From Chryseobacterium sediminis (GTDB lineage: Bacteria; Bacteroidota; Bacteroidia; Flavobacteriales; Weeksellaceae), in NCBI RefSeq assembly GCF_008386505.1, contig NZ_VUNZ01000001.1, positions 2,287,937 through 2,351,936 on the forward strand: a stretch of DNA of 64,000 bases, given 5' to 3'. The number at the start of each line of letters is the position of its first letter. Position 1 is the stretch's first letter. A model generated the notes under the pieces. It saw only the letters and a program-made list of their open reading frames with translations, was not told the origin of the DNA and made no database searches. Shown here in pieces: positions 37,142 to 46,434 of the stretch. A program made the translations under genes and the position numbers.

Positions 37142-38143
37142 ATGAGTAACATTGATGATAAGAAAAAAGCACTCGCATTAGTGCTTGACAAATTAGATAA
37201 AACATACGGAAAGGGAACAGTAATGACTTTAGGTGATGAATCTATAGACAATACAATAGAGGTAATTCCTTCCGGTTCTTTAGGATTAGATATCGCATTA
37301 GGTATAGGCGGATATCCAAAAGGAAGAATCATTGAAATATACGGTCCTGAATCTTCAGGTAAAACAACATTGACCCTTCACGCTATTGCTGAAGCTCAAA
37401 AAGCTGGTGGTATTGCTGCATTTATTGATGCAGAGCATGCTTTCGACAGAACTTATGCTGCGAAACTGGGAATTGATTTGGAGAACCTTATCATTTCTCA
37501 GCCGGATAACGGAGAACAGGCTTTAGAAATTGCAGATAACCTTATCCGTTCAGGAGCTATTGATATCGTTGTGATTGACTCTGTTGCTGCTCTTACACCA
37601 AAAGCTGAGATCGAAGGCGAAATGGGAGATTCTAAAATGGGTCTTCATGCAAGATTGATGTCTCAGGCATTAAGAAAGCTTACCGCTACTATTTCAAGAA
37701 CGAAATGTACTGTAATCTTTATCAACCAGTTAAGAGAAAAAATCGGGGTAATGTTCGGGAATCCTGAAACGACTACCGGAGGTAACGCTCTTAAGTTTTA
37801 TGCTTCTGTAAGAATTGATATCAGAAAAGCCAGCGCACCTATCAAACAAGGTGACGAAGCTATCGGTAGCCGTGTGAAAGTGAAGATTGTGAAAAACAAA
37901 GTAGCACCTCCTTTCAAACAGGCAGAATTCGATATCATGTATGGAGAAGGAGTTTCTAAAGTAGGTGAAATTCTTGATACAGCAGTTGATATGGGAATTG
38001 TGAAGAAAAGCGGTTCTTGGTTCAGTTATGAAGAGTCTAAATTAGGCCAGGGGCGTGATGCTGTAAAAGATGTTTTAAAAGATAACCCTGAACTTTCCGA
38101 GGAATTGGAAAACAAGATCAAGGAAGAAATGAAAAACAAATAA
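37142..38143 (+). CDS. recA: Recombinase RecA
   Basis: A 333-residue ATPase for homologous recombination and SOS induction. Walker A is GPESSGKTT (about 67-75), Walker B lies in [12 protein letters not shown], and loop L2 in [20 protein letters not shown]. The N-terminal helix [19 protein letters not shown] and the C-terminal acidic end are usual. Length is on the short side but intact. It is transcribed alone with its own terminator. Confidence 0.98.
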   Translation: MSNIDDKKKALALVLDKLDKTYGKGTVMTLGDESIDNTIEVIPSGSLGLDIALGIGGYPKGRIIEIYGPESSGKTTLTLHAIAEAQKAGGIAAFIDAEHAFDRTYAAKLGIDLENLIISQPDNGEQALEIADNLIRSGAIDIVVIDSVAALTPKAEIEGEMGDSKMGLHARLMSQALRKLTATISRTKCTVIFINQLREKIGVMFGNPETTTGGNALKFYASVRIDIRKASAPIKQGDEAIGSRVKVKIVKNKVAPPFKQAEFDIMYGEGVSKVGEILDTAVDMGIVKKSGSWFSYEESKLGQGRDAVKDVLKDNPELSEELENKIKEEMKNK

Positions 38144-38160
38144 TTTTTCAGAAAAATATA

Positions 38161-38189
38161 AAAAAGGCAGTCTTAGGGATTGCCTTTTT
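38161..38189 (+). terminator. Terminator of recA
   Basis: AAAAAGGCA and TGCCTTTTT across an 11-nt loop, then a T-run. Confidence 0.85.
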
Positions 38190-38272
38190 TGTTTTTTAAG
38201 TTTACATTCTTTTTTAAATGCACTATTTTATTTATAAGTTGTATGATTTTAGAGGAATTTAAAGCTTTTTTA

Positions 38273-38445
38273 ACGCAAAGTTTTTATCTATAAACTGTAC
38301 TATTTTTAAGAGAGCAAAGCAGTGAATCAACTTCATTGATTCTTTCTAAGCAAACGTATTACTATCACAAAGCTTTATCAGGAACAAAGTCGCAATCTTT
38401 GCCTCCTTAAAATCAACTTTCAAATCACATAATTCTCTGCGTTTA
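38273..38445. repeat. Dispersed non-coding repeat element, copy A
   Basis: The ends TTTAACGCAAAG (about 38268-38280) and CTCTGCGTTTAAA (about 38434) are inverted. An internal 44-bp part (38367-38410) is the reverse complement, with few changes, of 45967-46011. No ORF. It fills most of the 378-bp gap after recA. Confidence 0.6.
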
Positions 38446-38464
38446 AATAATACTTCTATTAAAC

Positions 38465-38500
38465 AAAAAGAGATTGACCTATTGGCCAACCTCTTTTTTA
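38465..38500 (-). terminator. Terminator of the 477-residue protein gene
   Basis: AAAAAGAG-TTG and CAA-CTCTTTTT with one mismatch; T-run on the minus strand. Confidence 0.65.
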
Positions 38501-38521
38501 AGCTTTTATATTTTTTTAAAA

Positions 38522-39955
38522 CTATTCGGTAATTTTACCTTGAAGCTGCAACGCTCCCGTCACTTTCATTCCTTTTACCGGAGTTTCAAATCTCATGTTT
38601 TCCTTATTAACAAAAGCATCGATCGTGAAGAAATCTTCATTTTCTTCATTCGTAATTAGTTTTAACTTCATGATATATCCTTTAACACTTCCGTCATCAA
38701 GTAATTCTGTTTCTTTAAAGTCTACAACCTGAGCGATAAAATCGAAACATGCATAGTTTGGAAGATCCTGGCTTGGTGCATAGGTTGTGAAATCTTCACT
38801 CATTTTGGTACCATCTGGCAAATCGGTGTTCGTATGAACATCAAGGATGAAAACAATTCCGCTGATATTTACCTTCAGATGAGGCTGAGTCATGTAAGTA
38901 TTTCTATTTTCTGCATAATCTGTAGCAAAGAACCAAACCCCAAAAGTTTCTCTTGCCGGACCCGCTACGATTGCCTGCAGATTCAATGCATTTTCCCACT
39001 CTCTGATTGACCTTGTTTCAAAATCTAAGGTATAATTTGTTTTTACCTCCGGAATTATTGTGCTAAGTTCGTCTGTAACAATGGTTTTAAATCTTACATC
39101 TTCAAATTCTGTTTTGCTTTTACCTTCACCAGCCGAATCAGCAACCGTAGACTGCATTAAAACAGTGGTAAGATATTGACCGTAATCTTTAGTCTGGAAA
39201 TTTTCATGACCAAAAACCCCGCTCCAGGTATTCACAAGATTATGAATATTTGATTTTCTTATGATAATTCCTGCTTCATTAGTAGTTTCAGGAGCTGCAA
39301 TTCCTTCTGCATTCGGAAAATAATCTTTGCCATCCACCAGCTGATGATTCATGATCTCATTATTTTCTTCGTGAGAAAACTCTGCAAAACCTTTATATGT
39401 GACATTTTGGTTTTCAAAAATATAAGGAAGTCCTGTTTTTGCCTTATCAGCTCCTTCAAAATGATAAGAAAGTGAAATTGCTTTAAACTCTTCTTCTTTT
39501 GTCGCCGGATTATGATTATCATTATTATCAAACTGAGAGTGATATAAAATCATATAAGACTTAATCTTACCTTCCTGCAGCTCTTTTTCAAACTTTTCTT
39601 CCATTTGCGCAATCGCCTGTTGTGGAGCAAGCGCATAAGCATCTTCTGTTACCATATATGCAAAGCCTTCTACCTCACCATTTTCCTTTTCAAAAGCAGA
39701 AATAGGTGTATACTCACCTCTTAGCTGAAGGGCTATAGAATACACTATATAATCGTTATAAACCCTGATTTTTTCGTACTCACCATTTACTTTCGGCTCT
39801 TCTATTTGTGGCGACGGAATTTCCGGTATTGTTTCTACAACTTCTTCCACCACTTCGTCTACTACTTTTTCCTCCGGCATTTCCATTTCCTGAACCAAAG
39901 TACTTACATTTTCCTGATTGTTATTTTTCTTCTTGAAAAAATCAAAGATTCCCAT
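38522..39955 (-). CDS. Conserved protein of unknown function, 477 residues
   Basis: No signal peptide (MGIFDFFKKKNNN start). Residues about 15-55 are a highly acidic, low-complexity stretch with many E, V and P (VVDEVVEEVVETIPEIPSPQ), then a mixed alpha/beta body. The last 90 residues (FDFIAQVVDFKETELLDDGSVKGYIMKLKLI ... ITVDAFVNKENMRF ... GMKVTGALQLQGKI) have the strand pattern of an OB fold. I cannot place it in a named family. Its promoter region carries the same 13-bp motif found before htpG, suggesting a stress-linked role. Confidence 0.6.
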   Translation of the reverse strand: MGIFDFFKKKNNNQENVSTLVQEMEMPEEKVVDEVVEEVVETIPEIPSPQIEEPKVNGEYEKIRVYNDYIVYSIALQLRGEYTPISAFEKENGEVEGFAYMVTEDAYALAPQQAIAQMEEKFEKELQEGKIKSYMILYHSQFDNNDNHNPATKEEEFKAISLSYHFEGADKAKTGLPYIFENQNVTYKGFAEFSHEENNEIMNHQLVDGKDYFPNAEGIAAPETTNEAGIIIRKSNIHNLVNTWSGVFGHENFQTKDYGQYLTTVLMQSTVADSAGEGKSKTEFEDVRFKTIVTDELSTIIPEVKTNYTLDFETRSIREWENALNLQAIVAGPARETFGVWFFATDYAENRNTYMTQPHLKVNISGIVFILDVHTNTDLPDGTKMSEDFTTYAPSQDLPNYACFDFIAQVVDFKETELLDDGSVKGYIMKLKLITNEENEDFFTIDAFVNKENMRFETPVKGMKVTGALQLQGKITE

Positions 39956-40018
39956 ACTGTTATTTATAATTGGCGGTAAATATAATAAAAGTGCTGAACA
40001 GGCCCATCATAAAAAAAA

Positions 40019-40031
40019 TGCCATTGTGTCA
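40019..40031. promoter_or_regulatory. TGNCA-N3-TGNCA motif upstream of the 477-residue protein gene
   Basis: TGCCATTGTGTCA, palindromic because TGNCA is its own reverse complement, 64 bp before the start of the 477-residue protein gene. It is inside a longer block (aaaatgccatt-tgtca-ttt) shared with the htpG upstream region. Confidence 0.55.
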
Positions 40032-40070
40032 GTTTATATTTTGTGATATATTTTCCTGAGGAAAATAAAA

Positions 40071-40103
40071 AAACTCGGCGGAGCCTTTGGCTCCGCCGAG
40101 TTT
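40071..40103 (-). terminator. Very strong terminator of the S9 peptidase gene
   Basis: A perfect 15-bp stem AAACTCGGCGGAGCC / GGCTCCGCCGAGTTT with a TTT loop. Confidence 0.95.
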
Positions 40104-40106
40104 TTA

Positions 40107-43007
40107 TCAATTAGGTTTATCATCTGTTAATTCAAAGCCCCAATCTTTTCCTTTTTGGGTGGCTGGAATACCTTTCGTCATCCAGACCGGAGCTTTAGCT
40201 CCTTTCAGATAATAATCAAAAAACTGCTGTTCGCGGATTTGAATATCTTTTCTGTTCTGACGTTTTACAAGATTATGATCATCGCCATTGTAGTTCAGAA
40301 GCCATACCGGTTTTCCAAGACGGCGTAATGCGGTAAACATTTCAATTCCCTGATACCATGGCACTGCCCCATCTTTATCATTACTCATGATAACTACCGG
40401 AGTTTGTACTTTATCAATGGTAAAAAGCGGTGAATTTTTAATATAAAGATCCGGTGCTTCCCATAGATTTTTACCTAATCTGCTTTGAGATTTCTCATAC
40501 TGGAACTGTCTGTTCATTCCTGAAGTCCATCGGATTCCTCCATATGCGGACGTCATGTTTACAACAGGAGCGCCACTCCACGCAGCGGCATACATATTGG
40601 TATGAGCAATAAGATACGCTACCTGATAACCACCCCAGCTTTGTCCCTGGATTCCAATTTTAGCACCATCTACCCAGGAATTTTGTTTTAATTTTTCAAC
40701 TCCGGAATTAATGTATTCCATTGCAGATTCTCCGGGAAAACCGTCTGTGTAAGAAATATCAGGTGTAAAAACCAGATATCCGTTGCTCACAAAATAAGAA
40801 ATATTCAATCTTGAAGGTGTTGGGGCCGGTGCTACATAACGGTTTAGATTATCTGAAAGTTTTTCATAGAAATAGACAATCATAGGATATTTTTTATTCG
40901 GATCAAAATCTTCCGGTTTGTACAAAACTCCTGTAGAGGCATGTCCTTTTGGTGTTGTCCAGTTTACCAATTCGTCAGTACCCCAATTATAATGGTTTTG
41001 CTGTGGATTGGTATCGCTCAGCTTTTGCAGTTCTGAGAAATTGGATGTTGCAAAAATATTCGGAGAATCAGTGTACGATTCTTTTACTACAATATATTCT
41101 TCTGCATTTTTTGCTTTTTGAATACTTCTGTATCCCCATACATTTTCCATTTGAATTTTTACCGGATCAGAATTTGACTGAATAGAAGTTTTAAAAATTC
41201 CATTCGCTTTCGATGTATTATCAAATGCTGATAAATAAATGACAGATTTTCGGTTTAAGCTTTTAATATCTTTATCTAAGTCATAGGTGTCAAATGTTAT
41301 TTTATTCTTACGCCCAAATCCGTTAGTAATATTTCTTGGCTTTTTTGAACCGTTCAGGAAAAACTCCCAAAGGTCGAAACGGTCTTTGATAATCACAGAT
41401 TCATCATTATTCGTCCAGGATGCGATACCATAAGAACTCGGAAAATCAGGCATATCAAACTCTTCATCCACAAAGGAAACAGGTAATCCGCTGCTCAATG
41501 GAAGTGTTTGCTTGGTTTTCACATTATAACTCAGCCATTTCCCTTCTTCTCTGTCAAAGATCACAACAAATTTCCCAAGAGGAGATACAGCAACCGAGCC
41601 GTTCAGATTCTGAATAATTTCTGTTCTCTCACCTGTTTTATTATCAATCAGGAAATATGTTTTCTTTGTTGCGCCCTCCCATTGCGAAGAAATACGATTG
41701 TTTAAACTTGTAATACCAAGCGCAAATTCAGCGTCTCCTTCGTTTACCAAGCGTAATGTATCCAGGTCTTCACCATCAATATTTCTAAAGAAATCCGGTT
41801 TTTCTGTCTGCATTACTGCAGCATAAGACTTTTTCAGATCATTCTTTAATTCTTTTAGCTGTACCGTTTGCAGATAATCGTCTTTATAATTCCAGATGTC
41901 TACAACGGCATGGTCATTCGCAATCATCGCGGTATCTTTCGCGATAGGTTTTGGTGCTACACCGAAATACAACTGCTTTCCATTTTTGCTGAATAAAGGT
42001 AAACGGTTTTCAGAAACCACCCAATTCTTTCTCATCTGTGCATTTTCATTGGTAACCGTCTCTTTTTTATTTCCTTTAAAATTAAAGTAATACAACTGAT
42101 ACAATTTCACCAGATCATTTTGTGCAGAAGAAGTTCCTACATATGCCAGCTGATTCCCCTCTTCATCAAAAGACAATTGTGAAAAATCGCCTTCCATTTC
42201 TGAAATTTTATTTACAGTTCCCTTTTGCAGATCTACAACCTGTACGGTTTGAAGGGCATATTTTTTAGGCTTTGATTTATCGTTATCTTTTTTATCCTCA
42301 GATTTTTCATCTCCAGAATCCTTTTCCTCTTTTTTATCTTTTTTTGACTTTTCTTCAGGCTTCTTCGTCACAAAAGCAAGTTGCTTTCCATTTTTACTGA
42401 ACTCATAGCGGATTACATTATCATACGTTGTAGTTTTGCCATCCAAAAGATTTCGCACAATCAGCTGCAAAGGTTTTACATTTTTATCTTCCTCTTTGTT
42501 TTCATCTCCATCTTCTTTATCAGAAGCATCATCCGAAGATTTATCTTTTGTATTTTCCAGAAGATATGCTACGTAAGAACCAGCTTTTTCAGGAACTTTA
42601 AAAGATTTCACATTCGGAATTTTTTCTGTCTTATTATTTAAAAAATCAACAATTGCAAGACTGTCTTTCGTTAATTTATTTTTTTTAAGCTTTTTATCTT
42701 TTACCGCTTTTATGTCTTTATACTGCGGACGGATTTGAAAAACTGCAAATCTGGAATCATTTGTAAAATCCAGTTTTGTCCCTCTTGCAAACTTTTGTGA
42801 TGTCTTATTTTTTACGGAATATAAAGAAAGGTTAGAATTTCCTTCCTGAGCATCCACAGAATAGGCAATCCACTTTCCGTCATTAGATATTTTTCTCGTG
42901 CCGATATTTTGCCAACTGTCATAAACAGAATGGTCTAAAGGCTTTTTCTGCCCATATACCCAGCAGGTCATTATGAGCAGAATAAAAACTGTACATTTCA
43001 ACTTCAT
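40107..43007 (-). CDS. Secreted S9 family prolyl oligopeptidase-type peptidase
   Basis: A 966-residue protein. Residues 1-20 form a signal peptide (LLIMTCWVYGQ). The N-terminal 650 residues are repeated beta-propeller blades with a low-complexity Asp/Lys/Glu-rich insert around 160-250 (DKKEEKDSGDEKSEDKKDN). The C-terminal 300 residues are an alpha/beta hydrolase with nucleophile S790 in GQSWGGYQ, aspartate in MSNDKDGAVPW and histidine in GDDHNL. It cleaves peptides, probably after proline or similar, in the periplasm or outside. Related proteins are major secreted peptidases of Flavobacteriia. Confidence 0.9.
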   Translation of the reverse strand: MKLKCTVFILLIMTCWVYGQKKPLDHSVYDSWQNIGTRKISNDGKWIAYSVDAQEGNSNLSLYSVKNKTSQKFARGTKLDFTNDSRFAVFQIRPQYKDIKAVKDKKLKKNKLTKDSLAIVDFLNNKTEKIPNVKSFKVPEKAGSYVAYLLENTKDKSSDDASDKEDGDENKEEDKNVKPLQLIVRNLLDGKTTTYDNVIRYEFSKNGKQLAFVTKKPEEKSKKDKKEEKDSGDEKSEDKKDNDKSKPKKYALQTVQVVDLQKGTVNKISEMEGDFSQLSFDEEGNQLAYVGTSSAQNDLVKLYQLYYFNFKGNKKETVTNENAQMRKNWVVSENRLPLFSKNGKQLYFGVAPKPIAKDTAMIANDHAVVDIWNYKDDYLQTVQLKELKNDLKKSYAAVMQTEKPDFFRNIDGEDLDTLRLVNEGDAEFALGITSLNNRISSQWEGATKKTYFLIDNKTGERTEIIQNLNGSVAVSPLGKFVVIFDREEGKWLSYNVKTKQTLPLSSGLPVSFVDEEFDMPDFPSSYGIASWTNNDESVIIKDRFDLWEFFLNGSKKPRNITNGFGRKNKITFDTYDLDKDIKSLNRKSVIYLSAFDNTSKANGIFKTSIQSNSDPVKIQMENVWGYRSIQKAKNAEEYIVVKESYTDSPNIFATSNFSELQKLSDTNPQQNHYNWGTDELVNWTTPKGHASTGVLYKPEDFDPNKKYPMIVYFYEKLSDNLNRYVAPAPTPSRLNISYFVSNGYLVFTPDISYTDGFPGESAMEYINSGVEKLKQNSWVDGAKIGIQGQSWGGYQVAYLIAHTNMYAAAWSGAPVVNMTSAYGGIRWTSGMNRQFQYEKSQSRLGKNLWEAPDLYIKNSPLFTIDKVQTPVVIMSNDKDGAVPWYQGIEMFTALRRLGKPVWLLNYNGDDHNLVKRQNRKDIQIREQQFFDYYLKGAKAPVWMTKGIPATQKGKDWGFELTDDKPN

Positions 43008-43087
43008 TTTAAAAAAAATTTTAATAATTAAAAGTAAGATATTTCTTCGATAAATCCATAGGATAAGATTGTTTCGCGTTGAAAAAA

Positions 43088-43100
43088 TGCCATTCTGTCA
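43088..43100 (+). promoter_or_regulatory. TGNCA-N3-TGNCA motif upstream of htpG
   Basis: TGCCATTCTGTCA, 57 bp before the htpG ATG, matching 12 of 13 positions of the copy at 40019-40031. It may bind a heat-shock or envelope-stress regulator. Confidence 0.55.
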
Positions 43101-43157
43101 CTTTCTGCCGCATGGTATTTTTTTTGAGAAGTATGTTGAACAATTAAAATATAAAAT

Positions 43158-45053
43158 ATGATGACTAAAGGAAATATTAATGTATCTGTGGAAAATATTT
43201 TCCCGCTAATTAAAAAATTTCTTTACAGTGACCACGAAATATTCTTAAGAGAATTAATTTCCAATGCAACTGATGCTACTTTAAAATTAAAACATTTAAC
43301 AGGCATAGGAGAAGCAAAAGTGGAATACGGAAATCCGAAACTTGAAGTTAAAATTGATAAAGACCAGAAAACTTTACGCATTATCGACCAGGGTATCGGG
43401 ATGACGGGAGAAGAAGTTGAGAAATACATCAATCAGGTTGCTTTTTCAGGGGCTGAAGAGTTCCTTGAAAAATATAAAGATTCTGCGAAAGATTCAGGGA
43501 TTATCGGACATTTTGGTCTTGGGTTTTACTCTGCATTTATGGTAGCTGAAAAAGTGGAAATTCTTACAAAATCTTATAAAGATGAGCCGGCTGTACGTTG
43601 GATCTGTGATGGAAGCCCGGAATTCACTCTTGAAGAAACTAATGATAAAACTGATAGAGGAACTGAGATCATCCTTCATATTGCAGAAGATTCTGTAGAA
43701 TTTTTAGAAGAAGGGAAAATCCGCGAACTGTTATTAAAATACAACAAATTCATGCCTGTTCCGATCAAGTTCGGGACTAAAACACATACACTTCCATTGC
43801 CGGAAGATGCCCCTGAAGATGCTGTAGCTGAAACAGAAGAGGTAGATAATATCATCAACAATCCAGTTCCTGCATGGACGATTGCGCCAAGCGAACTGAC
43901 CAACGAAGATTATATGAAGTTCTATCACGAGCTGTATCCTATGCAGTTTGAGGAGCCTTTATTTAATATTCATCTTAATGTTGACTATCCGTTCAATCTT
44001 ACCGGAGTTCTATTCTTCCCGAAACTGAGCAACAATTTAAACATTGACAAGGATAAAATCCAATTATATCAAAATCAGGTATTTGTAACTGATGAAGTAA
44101 AGGGAATCGTTCCGGATTTCCTGATGCTTCTGAGAGGAGTAATTGACTCCCCGGATATCCCGTTAAACGTTTCCCGTTCTTACCTTCAGGCAGACGGTGC
44201 AGTAAAGAAAATTTCTTCTTACATCACAAAAAAAGTAGCCGATAAAATGGCTTCATTAATTAATGAAAATCGTGAAGACTACGAGAAAAAATGGAACGAC
44301 ATTAAGATCGTAATCGAGTACGGAATCATCACAGAAGAAAAATTTGCTGAAAAAGCGGATAAATTCACACTGTATCCTACAACAGACGGGAAATATTTCC
44401 TTTGGGATGAATTGATTGAGAAAATCAAGCCTATACAAACGGATAAAGACAACAAACTGGTTGTATTATATGCTACCAATGCGGATGAGCAGCACAGCTA
44501 TATCCAGTCTGCAAAGGATAAAGGATATGAAGTCCTGTTATTAGACTCTCCTATTACTCCACATGTTATCCAGAAGCTGGAAACTTCAAAGGAAAATATT
44601 TCTTTTGCTAGAGTAGATGCAGATCACGTGAACAACCTGATCAAAAAAGATGAGCCGGTAATTTCAAAATTGAACGAAACTGAAAAAGAATCTTTGAAAA
44701 AGAATGTAGAAGAAGCTATTCAGGATACTAAGTTTACTGTTCAGCTTGAAGATCTTGACAGCAATGATGCTCCATTCACTATTACCCAGCCAGAATTTAT
44801 GAGAAGAATGAAGGAAATGCAGGCTACAGGCGGTGGCGGGATGTTCGGAATGGGAGGTTTCCCGGAAATGTACAATCTTGTGGTGAACTCGAACAGTGAG
44901 CTTTCTAATCAGATTTTAAAAACTGAAAATGCTGAAGAGAAAGAAAGCTTAATTAAATATGCTTTAGATCTTGCAAAACTTTCACAAAATTTACTGAAAG
45001 GAAAAGACCTTACTGATTTTATACAGAGGAGCTATAAGCAACTTGAAAAATAA
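43158..45053 (+). CDS. htpG: Molecular chaperone HtpG (Hsp90)
   Basis: A 631-residue cytoplasmic chaperone. The N-terminal GHKL ATP-binding domain has ELISNATDATLK, IIDQGIGMT and GLGFYSAFMVAEKVE. The middle domain has LNVSRSYLQ with the catalytic arginine loop, and a C-terminal dimerisation domain follows. Length is normal for bacterial HtpG. Two adjacent ATG codons (43158, 43161) are possible starts. The upstream motif and the strong terminator show it is a single, probably stress-regulated gene. Confidence 0.96.
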   Translation: MMTKGNINVSVENIFPLIKKFLYSDHEIFLRELISNATDATLKLKHLTGIGEAKVEYGNPKLEVKIDKDQKTLRIIDQGIGMTGEEVEKYINQVAFSGAEEFLEKYKDSAKDSGIIGHFGLGFYSAFMVAEKVEILTKSYKDEPAVRWICDGSPEFTLEETNDKTDRGTEIILHIAEDSVEFLEEGKIRELLLKYNKFMPVPIKFGTKTHTLPLPEDAPEDAVAETEEVDNIINNPVPAWTIAPSELTNEDYMKFYHELYPMQFEEPLFNIHLNVDYPFNLTGVLFFPKLSNNLNIDKDKIQLYQNQVFVTDEVKGIVPDFLMLLRGVIDSPDIPLNVSRSYLQADGAVKKISSYITKKVADKMASLINENREDYEKKWNDIKIVIEYGIITEEKFAEKADKFTLYPTTDGKYFLWDELIEKIKPIQTDKDNKLVVLYATNADEQHSYIQSAKDKGYEVLLLDSPITPHVIQKLETSKENISFARVDADHVNNLIKKDEPVISKLNETEKESLKKNVEEAIQDTKFTVQLEDLDSNDAPFTITQPEFMRRMKEMQATGGGGMFGMGGFPEMYNLVVNSNSELSNQILKTENAEEKESLIKYALDLAKLSQNLLKGKDLTDFIQRSYKQLEK

Positions 45054-45061
45054 TTTACTTG

Positions 45062-45086
45062 AGACTGTTTCATTTTGAAGCAGTCT
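45062..45086 (+). terminator. Terminator of htpG
   Basis: AGACTGTTTC pairs with GAAGCAGTCT (one G-U) around ATTTT, then a T-run. Confidence 0.85.
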
Positions 45087-45106
45087 TTTTTTGTTTGAAA
45101 ATGTTG

Positions 45107-45297
45107 GGAAACGCAAAGACGCTATTTTTTTAAATACAATATATTTTAAGACGCAAGGATTTTATCTGCGATAAAATTTTGTACTGTTAAATCTATACAG
45201 AATCCTTGCTGAAAATCTTACATTGAGCGAGTCGAAATGTTCTTGTGTCTTAAAATTTCACAAAGCATATAAAAAACTTGCGTCTTTGCGTTTTTCC
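45107..45297. repeat. Dispersed MITE-like repeat, copy B (191 bp)
   Basis: The ends GGAAACGCAAAGACGC (45107-45122) and GCGTCTTTGCGTTTTTCC (45280-45297) are inverted repeats of each other apart from two extra A residues. No ORF. Positions 45205-45265 are the reverse complement, with few changes, of 48146-48207. Confidence 0.7.
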
Positions 45298-45462
45298 AAC
45301 AAATCAAAACATCCTAAAATCATTAACAATTAATCTAAATAAGATTCATATTATAAAGCTTTTATTCATTTTCTATTCGCTTTCATTGCTTTGCCCTACA
45401 TTTTTTCTGTTTTCTATTGTATAGATTATGCTTTTTTGCCATTTTTGTATAAAATGTAGGTC

Positions 45463-45855
45463 ATGCAAAAAGAAAAATTACGCGTCATCAGGAAGCAAAA
45501 AGGCTACACTCAACAGCAGGTGGCCGACTTTATCGCAACAGATGTATCTAATTACAGCAGAAAAGAAAGCGGTGATGTAAGAATTGTGAGAGATGAGTGG
45601 GATAAAATTGCCCGTTTTTTGGATGTACCATTTGAGGACATTTATGAGGAAGAGGAACCTCTGGTAGTTATTAATAATGATCATCCTGTTTTTAATGACA
45701 GATCTTCTTCTGCAGGGGTAATCACTAACCAGAATAATTATGATAATATTCCTGGGGCCATTATTGAAAACCTACAAAACTATATCACTTTATTAAAAGA
45801 AGAAAACCAAAGACTCAAAGAAGAACTGAAAGGTCTCCCAAGAGGAAGAAAATAA
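45463..45855 (+). CDS. XRE family transcriptional regulator with C-terminal coiled coil
   Basis: A 130-residue protein. The N-terminal helix-turn-helix (RVIRKQKGYTQQQVADFIATDVSNYSRKESGDVRI, residues 7-41) is of the Cro/CI type. A polar linker with NNDHPVFNDRSSSAG follows, then a leucine-containing coiled coil (ENLQNYITLLKEENQRLKEELKGL). It is likely a dimeric repressor or activator. The 160 bp before it hold no consensus promoter that I can place. Confidence 0.85.
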   Translation: MQKEKLRVIRKQKGYTQQQVADFIATDVSNYSRKESGDVRIVRDEWDKIARFLDVPFEDIYEEEEPLVVINNDHPVFNDRSSSAGVITNQNNYDNIPGAIIENLQNYITLLKEENQRLKEELKGLPRGRK

Positions 45856-45882
45856 AACGGTTTGAAGCTGGAAAAAATATTG

Positions 45883-45913
45883 ATGTCACTCATATTAAAT
45901 TATGGAGTGACAT
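45883..45913 (+). terminator. Terminator of the XRE regulator gene
   Basis: ATGTCACTC and GAGTGACAT with a 13-nt loop, then seven T residues. Confidence 0.9.
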
Positions 45914-45933
45914 TTTTTTATACTATTATTTTT

Positions 45934-46014
45934 TCAACGCAAAGAATTAATGATTCGAGGGTTTCATTTAAGGAAACAAAGAGTTTCGACTTTGTCGCTG
46001 ATAAAGCTTTGCGG
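45934..46014. repeat. Dispersed non-coding repeat, partial copy C
   Basis: TTCAACGCAAAG at the left end; 45967-46011 is the inverted relative of 38367-38410 (shared TTTAAGGA, CGACTTTGT, CTGATAAAGCTTTG). Confidence 0.6.
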
Positions 46015-46050
46015 TAATGTCTTCGCTTCAAAAAATCAATAACTTAAAAT

Positions 46051-46347
46051 TTACAATTCAGCCAAAGGATCCCAAAACAGTTTTTTGAAGTTTTTTATTC
46101 TAAGGTTTTCAATTGTAATTCCTTCTGCTTCTAGTTTAGGTTGAAATTCCGGAACAGATAAGACTCCTGAGCTTGAAATGACGCGGTGAGCAGGAACATT
46201 TTTCGGACATCCTCCCATTGCTTTTCCTACATGTCTTGAATGATTAGGATAGCCAACTGCTTTTGCGATGGCACCATATGTAGAAACTCTCCCTTTGGGA
46301 ATAAGCCTTGCTACTTCGTATACCTGTTGTTTAAAAATTTCGTCCAT
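46051..46347 (-). CDS. Alkyltransferase-like protein (Atl), active-site Cys replaced by Ala
   Basis: A 98-residue protein. It is the C-terminal MGMT DNA-binding fold alone: VSTYGAIAKAVGYPNHSRHVGKAMGGCP with the helix-turn-helix, nucleotide-flipping tyrosine (Y24) and arginine finger (R38). The alkyl-acceptor motif reads PAHRV at residues 52-56 in place of PCHRV, so it cannot take alkyl groups. Such Atl proteins bind O6-alkylguanine and pass the lesion to nucleotide excision repair. Its neighbours give no further hint. Confidence 0.88.
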   Translation of the reverse strand: MDEIFKQQVYEVARLIPKGRVSTYGAIAKAVGYPNHSRHVGKAMGGCPKNVPAHRVISSSGVLSVPEFQPKLEAEGITIENLRIKNFKKLFWDPLAEL

Positions 46348-46434
46348 ATCAATGATTGTTTTTAGCTGGCTTCCTTTTTTGCATCATTTTTGAACTCTTT
46401 TAAGCTCAATGATGTTTCATTAAAAGATAAAGAT

